This document shows positions 17,739-24,621 of a stretch of 24,621 nucleotides of DNA, piece after piece. Under the pieces are notes generated by a model. That model did no database searches. It worked only from the letters and a program-made list of their open reading frames with translations, and was not told where the DNA came from. The stretch covers positions 1 to 24,621 of the forward strand of contig JANLSO010000079.1 of assembly GCA_031362405.1 (NCBI GenBank). The letters run 5' to 3'. Position numbers and translations under genes: made by a program. Origin of the DNA: JANLSO01 sp031362405. Its GTDB lineage: Bacteria; Actinomycetota; Thermoleophilia; Miltoncostaeales; Miltoncostaeaceae. The stretch's first letter is position 1. The number at the start of each line of letters is the position of its first letter.

Positions 17739-18781
17739 GCCTGGCCCCCCTACCGTCGCTGCGTCCGCTGCGTATCTGGATCGACATCACCAACTCGCCC
17801 CACGTGGTGATCTTTCGGCCGCTGATCGCGCGGATGGTGGCGCGCGGACACGACGTCACCCTTACTTCGCGCGACTTTGCCCAGACCCTCGGGTTGCTCG
17901 ACCGCTTCGGCATCGCGCACACCGTCGTCGGCGCCCACGGCGGGGCCGGGCGGCCCGGTAAGGCCCGAGCCATGGCGGGGCGGACGGCCACGCTGACGCG
18001 CTACGCCCGACAGCAGCGCTTCGATTTGGCGATCGCCCACGGCAGCACCGACCAGCCCGTCGCCGCGCGCCTGGCCGGCATCCCCCAGGTGACGATGTTC
18101 GACTACGAGTTCGCGGCCACGATGCACCACTGGAACGGCCGCTGGGCCCGGCGGGTGATCGTGCCGGCGTTCATCCCCGAGCAGGCCCTCTCGCGTTACG
18201 GCATTCGCTCGCCGAAGCTCGTTCGCTATGCGGGTTTGAAAGAGGAGTACTACCTCGCCGACCATGTCGTCGATGCGAGCGTCGCCGACGAACTCGGCCT
18301 CGACCGGTCGCGTGTTATCGCGGTGTTGCGTCCGCCGCCCGAGGTGACCCTCTACCATCGGGGGATCGCCAACGACCTGTTCGCCGTTACCCTCGAACGA
18401 CTGCTGGCGGCGGAATCGGAGGTCCAGACCGTCGTGTTGCCCCGCACATCCGAGCAGCGTTCGGCTCTCGAAGGACGCCCCGTCATCGTGCCCACCGTGC
18501 CGATCGACGGCCCAAGCCTCGTCGCCATCAGCGATCTCGTTATCAGTGCCGGCGGAACGATGAACCGTGAGGCCGCCGCCCTCGGGGTGCCGGCCTACAG
18601 CCCCTTCGCGGGGCGTCTGGGTGCGGTCGACCGGGCGCTTGTAGCTGATGGACGTTTGCGCCGGCTCGAGCACGCCGACGATGTCGCCCTCGTGAAGCGC
18701 TCCGCCGCCCAGCCGCCTCCGCTGCGCGACCCCGAGGTACTTCTTGACCTGATGCTCGAGCCGGCGAGTGCCACGAGATGA
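17735..18781 (+). CDS. DUF354 family protein (GT-B-like), probable CTG start
   Basis: About 348 residues. The DUF354 N-terminus RIWIDITNSPHVVIFRPLIA (first residues near 17770) has no ATG, GTG or TTG just before it. The only such codon in frame is the GTG at 17621, which would add 38 Arg/Gly/Pro-rich residues lying inside the aminotransferase gene. A CTG at 17735 overlaps the aminotransferase TGA as CTGA, like the ATGA overlaps of the next genes, and has GGGAG nine bases upstream; I take it as the start. Later motifs: AHGSTDQPVAARLAGIPQVT, FDYEF, PAFIPEQALSRYGI, and VISAGGTMNREAAALGVPAY near the C-terminus, a glycosyltransferase-like nucleotide-binding region. Family members are thought to act in polysaccharide synthesis. 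The stop overlaps the next ATG (ATGA). Confidence 0.85.
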   Translation: MSLAPLPSLRPLRIWIDITNSPHVVIFRPLIARMVARGHDVTLTSRDFAQTLGLLDRFGIAHTVVGAHGGAGRPGKARAMAGRTATLTRYARQQRFDLAIAHGSTDQPVAARLAGIPQVTMFDYEFAATMHHWNGRWARRVIVPAFIPEQALSRYGIRSPKLVRYAGLKEEYYLADHVVDASVADELGLDRSRVIAVLRPPPEVTLYHRGIANDLFAVTLERLLAAESEVQTVVLPRTSEQRSALEGRPVIVPTVPIDGPSLVAISDLVISAGGTMNREAAALGVPAYSPFAGRLGAVDRALVADGRLRRLEHADDVALVKRSAAQPPPLRDPEVLLDLMLEPASATR

Positions 18782-20724
18782 GTGAGCCCGTGCCCTCCGC
18801 CCGCCGCCGGGACATCGTCGAGTGGACCCTTCGCGCCGGTGCGCATCGCGTCGGCCAGGCGGTCGTTGATGCCCTGCTCGTCGGGCTGGCGTACTGGCTG
18901 GCCTACCAACTGCGCTTCGATTGGGGCCTCTCCGGTCGGCCGCGGTTCGAGCGGCTCTTCGAGGCCACCGTACTTCTCGTGGTGCTGCTGAAGATCGGTG
19001 TGTTCGTCGTCGCCCGCTTCTATACGAAGTGGTGGCGGTTCACGAGCCTGCGCGATCTCCAGGCGATCGTGCTTGCGTCGACCCTCGGCACGCTGCTGAT
19101 CACCACGCTACTGAGCTTCTGGCAACCGGCCAATCTGCCCGACGTGCCGCGATCGGTCTTCGTCGCGGACCTGATCCTGACCATCCTCCTCGTCGGTGGC
19201 GCGCGCTTCCTCGTGCGCAGCGTGGTCGAGCGGCCGCCCAAGGGCGAGCTGATGAGTCGTGGCCGCGAGGTGCTCGTTGTCGGCGCAGGTGACGCCGGGA
19301 ACATCCTGATCCGTGAGATGAAGCGCAACCGGGCGCTCGGCTACACCCCCGTGGGCCTCCTCGACGACGATCCCCGCAAGCGGGGGATGTGCGTCAACGG
19401 CGTGCGTGTGCGCGGCACCCGGGCAGATATCCCGCGCATCCTGCGTGAGCTGTCGGTCGACGAGGTGATCATCGCGATGCCCTCCGCCCCGGGTTCGGTG
19501 CGGCAGGAGATCGTCGAGAGCTGCCGCGCGATGAACGTCCCCTGCAAGACCCTGCCGAGCCTGCCCGAGCTGATCACCGGCGACGTCACCGTGCGGCGGC
19601 TGCGCGAGGTCCGCGTCGAGGACGTCCTCGGGCGCGCCCCGGTGGAGATCGATCTCGCCAAGGTGGCGCGCTATCTGAACGGCCGCGTCGTGATGGTCAC
19701 CGGCGCCGGCGGTTCGATCGGCCGCGAGCTGTGCCGCCAGCTCGCCGCGGTCGGGGTGCGCCGGCTGGTCCTCGTCGATCACGCGGAGAACAACCTGTTC
19801 GAGATCGACCTCGAGCTGCGCGGACGCGGGGCCCGCGGGCTCGTGCCGGTGATCGCCGACTGCAAGGACGCGGCCCTCATGGAACGTGTCTTCGCGGCCG
19901 AGCGCCCGGAGATCGTTTTCCATGCGGCCGCCTACAAGCACGTGCCGATGATGGAACTTAACCCGCTGCAGGCGGTGGCCAACAACGCCCTGGCAACGGC
20001 GTCGCTTGCCGACATCGCCGAGCGCTTCGGGGTCGAGCGGTTCTGCTTGATCTCCACCGACAAGGCGGTTGAGCCGAAGACGGTGATGGGTGCCACCAAA
20101 GCGCTTGCCGAGCGCGTCATCGAGAGCCGCGCGTCGAGTTCACGCACACGGTTCGCGGCCGTGAGGTTCGGAAATGTGCTCGGCAGCTCCGGTTCGGTGC
20201 TTCCGATCTTCCGTCGCCAGATCGCCGAGGGCGGCCCGGTGACGGTCACCCACGCCGAGATGACGCGCTACTTCATGACGATTCCTGAGGCCGTTCAGCT
20301 CGTGATCGAGGCCACCGGGATCGCCGACGGCGGCGACATCTTCGTGCTGGAGATGGGTGAGCCGGTGAAGATCATCGATCTGGCGACCAAGATGATCCAG
20401 CTCTCGGGGCGTGAACCGGGCCGCGACATCGCGATCGAGGTCGTCGGCATCCGGCCGGGTGAGAAGTTGCACGAGGAACTGTGGAACGTCGATGAGGACG
20501 TCGTGCCCACCCGGTACGGCAAGGTCATGCGCGCCACTCGGCCGCCACTCGCGGCCGGTCGACTCGAGCGTGGCCTCGAGGCCCTCGGGCGGCAGGTCAC
20601 GGGAGGGCGACACGACGGGCTCGAAGCGCTGATGTGGTCGACGCTCGGCGTGGGTAGGGACTCCGCCGTCGAAGGCGAATCCCACGATGCCACGTCACGT
20701 CTTTCCGAGGGGTCTGGGTCATGA
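18778..20724 (+). CDS. Membrane-anchored nucleoside-diphosphate-sugar 4,6-dehydratase, CapD/WbpM type
   Basis: 648 residues from ATG 18778 (ATGA overlap). Four N-terminal membrane helices (about 26-46, 63-82, 95-113, 126-146) precede a first Rossmann domain (VLVVGAGDAGNILIREM, 165-181) and a second, catalytic short-chain dehydrogenase domain with GAGGSIG at 309-315. The catalytic region reads HAAAYKHVPMMELNP (382-396), STDKAVEP (426-433) and VMGATK (436-441), the Met-containing variant of the usual SYK triad typical of WbpM/CapD/PglF enzymes. These convert UDP-GlcNAc to the 4-keto-6-deoxy sugar, the substrate for aminotransferases such as the one encoded two genes upstream. Length and architecture are normal. 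It acts at the inner face of the cytoplasmic membrane. The stop overlaps the next ATG (ATGA). Confidence 0.95.
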   Translation: MSEPVPSARRRDIVEWTLRAGAHRVGQAVVDALLVGLAYWLAYQLRFDWGLSGRPRFERLFEATVLLVVLLKIGVFVVARFYTKWWRFTSLRDLQAIVLASTLGTLLITTLLSFWQPANLPDVPRSVFVADLILTILLVGGARFLVRSVVERPPKGELMSRGREVLVVGAGDAGNILIREMKRNRALGYTPVGLLDDDPRKRGMCVNGVRVRGTRADIPRILRELSVDEVIIAMPSAPGSVRQEIVESCRAMNVPCKTLPSLPELITGDVTVRRLREVRVEDVLGRAPVEIDLAKVARYLNGRVVMVTGAGGSIGRELCRQLAAVGVRRLVLVDHAENNLFEIDLELRGRGARGLVPVIADCKDAALMERVFAAERPEIVFHAAAYKHVPMMELNPLQAVANNALATASLADIAERFGVERFCLISTDKAVEPKTVMGATKALAERVIESRASSSRTRFAAVRFGNVLGSSGSVLPIFRRQIAEGGPVTVTHAEMTRYFMTIPEAVQLVIEATGIADGGDIFVLEMGEPVKIIDLATKMIQLSGREPGRDIAIEVVGIRPGEKLHEELWNVDEDVVPTRYGKVMRATRPPLAAGRLERGLEALGRQVTGGRHDGLEALMWSTLGVGRDSAVEGESHDATSRLSEGSGS

Positions 20725-20915
20725 GCACGAGCACGGTCAGTCGGTCTGCGACCCTTCCCTCGGGCGCCGTCGCCATCCGTCCGGGCGGGCTCCTTTCAGG
20801 TGTTCGGCGCGTGTGCGCGGGGCACGGCTGCGAATGCCCCTGCGTGTCGCACGCCGCGAACGGTCAACTCCTCTACTGGTGCGAGGCGGGTCAGCACCAC
20901 CTGACGGCCGGGTAG
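20721..20915 (+). CDS. 64-residue Cys-rich protein of unknown function
   Basis: Starts at ATG 20721 inside an ATGA overlap with the dehydratase and ends at TAG four bases before the next ATG, so it is coupled on both sides. Five cysteines (C32, C37, C39, C41, C54) and histidines H35, H44, H59, H60 cluster in the C-terminal half: RVCAGHGCECPCVSHAANGQ, then LLYWCEAGQHHLTAG. The N-terminal 30 residues are Ser/Thr/Ala-rich. There is no signal peptide or membrane helix. The spacing suggests a metal-binding knuckle, but it matches no pattern I recognise. A role with the dehydratase or with the PAS/GGDEF-like protein is inferred only from position. Confidence 0.7.
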   Translation: MSTSTVSRSATLPSGAVAIRPGGLLSGVRRVCAGHGCECPCVSHAANGQLLYWCEAGQHHLTAG

Positions 20916-20919
20916 CCGG

Positions 20920-22446
20920 ATGGGTTTCGCGGCGACCTCCCACGACGCCGCCGCCGGGCTGGCGCGTGCGCTTCAGGCCGCCATCGCGCCGCTCGAGTCG
21001 GTCGATGAGGCGGTCGTCGTCGTGCATGCCTCGACCCTGGGCGTCCTTGCCCTGAACCGAGCCGCCCGTGAGCTGGTGGGCGATCTGCCCGCCGACGCGA
21101 CGGTTGACCTGGGCTGGCTGTTCCCTGACCTCGACGCGGCCGAACTGGCCGGTCGGGTGCGGTCGCTGGTGGGCAGCGGCGGGCGCTCGATGGGCCTGAC
21201 GGTGCGCCCGCGCTGGCGCCCCGAGGGCGCCGCTCGGGCCGCGGTGCGCCTGGATCTAGTGCGCCGCGACGGGGTGCCGCTGCTGGTGGCGTTCGTGCGT
21301 GATTCGCCGGAAGACCAGCCGGTGCTCCCCAGCGTCGTTCGCGATCCGCGGGACGACCTGCCGGGTCGGGCGGCCGTCTTGCGGATCCTCGACGGCGAGG
21401 TGCGGCGTGCGTTTCGCCATGGCCGGGCCCTGTCGGTCGTGAGTATCCGGCTGCTGGGTGTCGATTCCGACCATGCCCTCGGAGATGGCCTCACCGACGG
21501 CATCATGGCCCTTGCCGGCCGCGAGCTGCGCACTGCGGTGCGGGTCGAAGAGAGCATTGGCCGCGTGGGCCCCGATGAGTTTCTCTGGGTGCTTCCCGAC
21601 ACCGAGGCCGACGGTGCCCGCCACGCCGCCGAGCGGGCACGGGCGATCATTGCGGGCGACGACCTCTCGTCGCTGGGGCTTCCCGGTATCGCGGTCGGCG
21701 TTGCGGCTTTGGTACGCGGCGACACGGCGGCGACGCTGATGCGGCGCGCCCACCAAGACTCCGTCGCCGACCCCGGCCCCGGCCAGCGCACCTCGCGCGA
21801 CGAAATCCTGCTGTCGAACGACTCCGACCGTTTGCTGCGCGCGGCGCTCGCAGGTGACGCGCGGTCGGTCACCGAGATCACCGCGGATGCATTCGACCAG
21901 CTGGGTCCGCTGGCGTTTCACGATTCCTTCATCCAGCCGGCGCTGGCTCGGCTGTCGCGCAACGGAGCCCCCGAGTCGGTGCGCCCCGCCGAAGACCACC
22001 GCGCGCTGGCGCTCATCCGCTGGAGTATCGCGCGACGACCCCGCGAGCATCCCCGCCCGGGCTCACCGGTGATCGTGCTGTCGGCCCTCGGGGTCGAACC
22101 CGCACGGGCAACGTTGCCGGCGGCCAGCGACGCGGCATCGATGGCCGGGTGGGTCGTGATCGAAATCGGTCTGTCTCCCTCCAGCGACCCGCACGGGCCG
22201 ATCCTCGCGCTCGGCGCGAGCGCGTTTGGAATGGTGCTCGGAGACGACTCCGACCTGCTCGAGGCTGAGCGGACACTTCTCGGGATGCGTGAAGACGCCC
22301 CCAACGTGAAGCTGTTTGCGGTCAGCGCTCCCGACGGCGTCCTGCGCCGATGGGCTCCACCCTCGGGAGTCCAGGCCGCCAGCTCGGCGAACGAGCTGTT
22401 TACCCTGCTGCTCGAGGCGACGCCGCCGACAACGAGATCGCGCTAA
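20920..22446 (+). CDS. PAS and degenerate GGDEF protein with C-terminal Rossmann-like domain
   Basis: 508 residues from ATG 20920, four bases after the Cys-rich gene. Residues about 20-128 look like a PAS domain (SVDEAVVVVHASTLGVLALN). Residues about 140-270 follow the GGDEF fold: LPGRAAVLRILDGEVRRAF, then ESIGRVGPDEFLWVLPDTEA, where the signature is GPDEF (217-221) instead of GGDEF. The second Gly is needed to bind GTP, so cyclase activity is doubtful. A helical stretch (about 300-350, SDRLLRAALAGDARSVTEIT) and a Rossmann-like end (about 375-495, VIVLSALGVEPARATLPAAS) recall the helical plus cobalamin-binding halves of B12-sensor proteins, but the DxHxxG cobalamin motif is missing. It is soluble and probably regulatory. 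Its TAA overlaps the TAG of the opposing HxlR gene by two bases. Confidence 0.75.
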   Translation: MGFAATSHDAAAGLARALQAAIAPLESVDEAVVVVHASTLGVLALNRAARELVGDLPADATVDLGWLFPDLDAAELAGRVRSLVGSGGRSMGLTVRPRWRPEGAARAAVRLDLVRRDGVPLLVAFVRDSPEDQPVLPSVVRDPRDDLPGRAAVLRILDGEVRRAFRHGRALSVVSIRLLGVDSDHALGDGLTDGIMALAGRELRTAVRVEESIGRVGPDEFLWVLPDTEADGARHAAERARAIIAGDDLSSLGLPGIAVGVAALVRGDTAATLMRRAHQDSVADPGPGQRTSRDEILLSNDSDRLLRAALAGDARSVTEITADAFDQLGPLAFHDSFIQPALARLSRNGAPESVRPAEDHRALALIRWSIARRPREHPRPGSPVIVLSALGVEPARATLPAASDAASMAGWVVIEIGLSPSSDPHGPILALGASAFGMVLGDDSDLLEAERTLLGMREDAPNVKLFAVSAPDGVLRRWAPPSGVQAASSANELFTLLLEATPPTTRSR

Positions 22447-22763
22447 CGCGCCTCGTCCCAGTCGGCGACCCAGCATTCGATCGCGTCGATCACGCGCGAC
22501 AGGGCAAGGCCCTTCTCGGTGAGCCGGTACTCGACGGCTCCGGCTCCGACCGGGCGCCGTTCCATCAGGCCCGCCGACTCCAGCTCGCGCAGACGCTCGG
22601 CCAGAAGACGGGCGGAGAGACCGTCGACGTGGGTGCGGAACTCGGTGAACCGCGTGGGCCCGTCGAGCGCCACGCGGATCACCGCCGCGCTCCAGCGCCG
22701 ACCGAGGAGTTCGGCCGTGCGCTGGTAGCGGTGGCAGACGGGCTGCCGCGGGTCGGGATGCAT
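22443..22763 (-). CDS. HxlR-family winged-helix transcriptional regulator
   Basis: 106 residues from ATG 22763. It matches the HxlR family along its length: a Cys near the N-terminus (QPVCHRY), TAELLGRRWSAAVIRVALDG, TRFTEFRTHVDGLSARLLAE, RLRELESAGLMERRPVG, and a wing VEYRLTEKGLALSRVI. The family binds DNA as dimers and often responds to redox or electrophiles through the N-terminal Cys; C10 here fits that, but the response is inference. The gene lies 20 bases downstream of the lon stop on the same strand, so it may be co-transcribed with lon. Its stop overlaps that of the plus-strand gene ending at 22446. Confidence 0.92.
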   Translation of the reverse strand: MHPDPRQPVCHRYQRTAELLGRRWSAAVIRVALDGPTRFTEFRTHVDGLSARLLAERLRELESAGLMERRPVGAGAVEYRLTEKGLALSRVIDAIECWVADWDEAR

Positions 22764-22783
22764 GTGCGGGGTGCCGGCCGGGG

Positions 22784-24621
22784 CTAGAGGTTGACGGCTC
22801 CGGCGTGGTGGGATGCCGGTTCCAAGGCTAAATCGAGCACCTCGCCGATCGTCAGTACCGGGTGGATCTTCATTTCGGCCCGCACGCTGTCGGGAACGTC
22901 GTCGAGATCACCCCGGTTTCGCTCGGGGATGATGACCTCCGTCAAGCCGGCACGGTGCGCGGCGAGCACCTTCTGCTTGATGCCTCCCACCGGCAGCACG
23001 CGACCCTGCAGCGTGACCTCGCCGGTCATGCCGAGAGTCGGACGCACCGGACGACCCGAAAACAGCGACGCCAGGGCGGTGATCATCGTGACCCCCGCCG
23101 ACGGGCCGTCTTTCGGCACCGCACCGGCCGGCACGTGGACGTGGACTTCCTGCCGGGCGATCAGGTCCGGGTCGACGCCCAGACGCTCGCCGTTGGCTCG
23201 GGCCCAGGTGAGGGCGATCCGGGCCGACTCGCGCATGACGTCACCGAGCTGGCCGGTCAGCACCAGCCGCTCGCCCGGTCCCTCGGCCGGCATGGCGCTG
23301 GCCTCGACGAACAGAACGTCCCCACCGGCTCCGGTCACGGCCAGGCCGGTGGCCACACCCGGGGTCGCCGTGCGTTCGGCGGCCTCGTTGAAGAAGCGCG
23401 GCCGCCCGAGCGCCGTGGTGAGGTCGTCGACACCGACGGCGATCGGCCCCGTGGATCCCTCGGCCACGGCCGTCGCGGCCTTGCGGATGACCTTTCCGAG
23501 TTCGCGTTCGAGCGTACGCACGCCGGCTTCGCGGGTGTAGTCACCGATGACGTCACGGACCGCGGCCTCCGAGAGCACGACTTCCCCGGGATGCAGGCCG
23601 TTGCGTTCGATCTGGCGGGGGACAAGGTAGTCGCGGGCGATCGCGAGCTTCTCCTCCTCGGTGTAGCCGTCGATCGCGATGACCTCCATGCGGTCGAGCA
23701 GCGCCGGCGGGATCGTGTCGACGACGTTGGCGGTGGCGATGAACAGCACCTCCGACAGGTCGAGCTCGACATCGAGGTAGTGGTCGCGGAACGAGTGGTT
23801 CTGGGCCGGGTCGAGCACTTCGAGCAGAGCCGAGCTGGGGTCGCCGCGCCAATCGGCGCCGACCTTGTCGATCTCGTCGAGCAGGATCACCGGGTTACGG
23901 GTGCCGGCCTCGCGCATGGCACGGACCAGCCGCCCCGGAAGCGCGCCGACGTAGGTGCGCCGGTGGCCACGGATCTCGGCCTCGTCGCGGATTCCGCCCA
24001 GGCTGATGCGGGCGAACTCACGCCCGAGGGCGCGGGCCACCGACGTGCCGAGCGAGGTCTTGCCGACACCGGGCGGGCCGACGAGCGACAGAATCACGCC
24101 GCTCTTGGCGTCGTCCATGTCGCGGTCGCGCCGCAGACGGCGAACGGCCAGGTATTCGAGGATGCGTTCCTTGACCTTCTCGAGGCCCGCGTGGTCGGCG
24201 TCGAGCACGGCGCGGGCTTCGGCGACGTCCAGCGAGTCGTCAGATCGCACGCTCCAGGGCAGCGAGACCATCCACTCCAGGTAGGTGCGGATCATTCCGG
24301 CCTCGGGGCCCTCGGGCTGGCGCTCGAGGCGATTGAGCTCGCGCTCGGCCTCGGTGCGTGCGGCCTCGGGCATCTGGGCGGCCTCGATGCGCTCGCGCCA
24401 GTCGTCGGAGGTAGTGCCGTCGATCTCGTCGAGCTCCTTGCGGATCGCGTCGAGCTGGCGGCGCAGCACGTAGTCGCGCTGCGTCTTCTCCATGTCATCG
24501 GCGACGTCGTCGCGGATGCGGCGGCGCAGCTCCATCTCGCCGAGCGTCTCGCGTGCGAAGCCGAGCGCCAGCGTGAGCCGCTCCTCGACGTCGAGCGTCT
24601 CGAGCAGCTGCAGCTTGCGCT
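22784..24621 (-). CDS. lon: ATP-dependent protease Lon, N-terminal part missing
   Basis: The gene runs off the right edge; about 611 codons are visible, ending at TAG 22784-22786. The visible part begins in the helical linker of the N-terminal region (LQLLETLDVEERLTLALGFA). The AAA+ domain has Walker A GPPGVGKT (24079-24056) and Walker B VILLDEID, with sensor segments LFIATANVVDTIP. The protease domain has the Ser in PKDGPSAGVTM (codon at 23101-23099) and the Lys in GGIKQKVLAAHRAG, the expected Ser-Lys dyad. It degrades damaged and regulatory proteins in the cytosol. In Streptomyces lon belongs to the HspR regulon; whether a HAIR site exists here cannot be seen because the promoter is outside the window. 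Confidence 0.97.
   Translation of the reverse strand, partial: RKLQLLETLDVEERLTLALGFARETLGEMELRRRIRDDVADDMEKTQRDYVLRRQLDAIRKELDEIDGTTSDDWRERIEAAQMPEAARTEAERELNRLERQPEGPEAGMIRTYLEWMVSLPWSVRSDDSLDVAEARAVLDADHAGLEKVKERILEYLAVRRLRRDRDMDDAKSGVILSLVGPPGVGKTSLGTSVARALGREFARISLGGIRDEAEIRGHRRTYVGALPGRLVRAMREAGTRNPVILLDEIDKVGADWRGDPSSALLEVLDPAQNHSFRDHYLDVELDLSEVLFIATANVVDTIPPALLDRMEVIAIDGYTEEEKLAIARDYLVPRQIERNGLHPGEVVLSEAAVRDVIGDYTREAGVRTLERELGKVIRKAATAVAEGSTGPIAVGVDDLTTALGRPRFFNEAAERTATPGVATGLAVTGAGGDVLFVEASAMPAEGPGERLVLTGQLGDVMRESARIALTWARANGERLGVDPDLIARQEVHVHVPAGAVPKDGPSAGVTMITALASLFSGRPVRPTLGMTGEVTLQGRVLPVGGIKQKVLAAHRAGLTEVIIPERNRGDLDDVPDSVRAEMKIHPVLTIGEVLDLALEPASHHAGAVNL

Overview
The window is high-GC DNA with strong G/C preference at third codon positions, frequent GTG/TTG starts and many 1-4 base gene overlaps. 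The order dnaK-grpE-dnaJ-hspR-clpB, with the MerR-type repressor HspR inside the chaperone operon, is an actinobacterial hallmark. A deep-branching high-GC actinobacterium (Thermoleophilia-like) fits the style of the secreted and small membrane proteins, but that finer placement is inference only.

Layout. (1) 1-5269, plus strand: the heat-shock operon, with the 3' end of dnaK (cut by the window edge), grpE, dnaJ, hspR and clpB, tightly packed. (2) 5270-5521: a non-coding gap between convergent genes with two related hairpins built on GGTGCCAGGCACC, one of them a 45-base perfect palindrome. (3) 5522-9761: accessory secreted proteins. Two are coupled on the minus strand (a PKD-type protein and an unknown protein whose 5' end looks frameshifted), and one diverges on the plus strand. 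(4) 9887-11634: a second type of inverted repeat, then a minus-strand run of a YjbR-like protein, two small unknown proteins and a four-helix membrane protein. (5) 11740-13447: a GYD-domain protein behind a conspicuous palindromic leader, a small membrane protein, a broken metallo-beta-lactamase-fold gene, another four-helix membrane protein and a small coiled-coil protein. (6) 13457-15235, minus: a secreted phosphodiester-glycosidase (NAGPA-type) protein, divergent from (7) 15308-22446, plus: a histidine kinase followed by a five-gene coupled cassette (DegT/DnrJ/EryC1/StrS aminotransferase, DUF354 protein, membrane-anchored CapD/WbpM-type dehydratase, 64-residue Cys-rich protein, PAS/degenerate-GGDEF protein). 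(8) 22443-24621, minus: an HxlR-type regulator downstream of lon, which is cut by the right edge.

The two ends are protein quality control (DnaK/GrpE/DnaJ/ClpB on the left, Lon on the right). The middle is cell-envelope and signalling biology. The most notable items are the sugar-nucleotide cassette that ends in a Cys-rich microprotein and a degenerate GGDEF protein, the likely CTG start of the DUF354 gene, the REP-like palindromes, and two loci where single-base frame changes break otherwise clear coding sequence. No tRNA, rRNA, CRISPR array or complete insertion sequence was seen.
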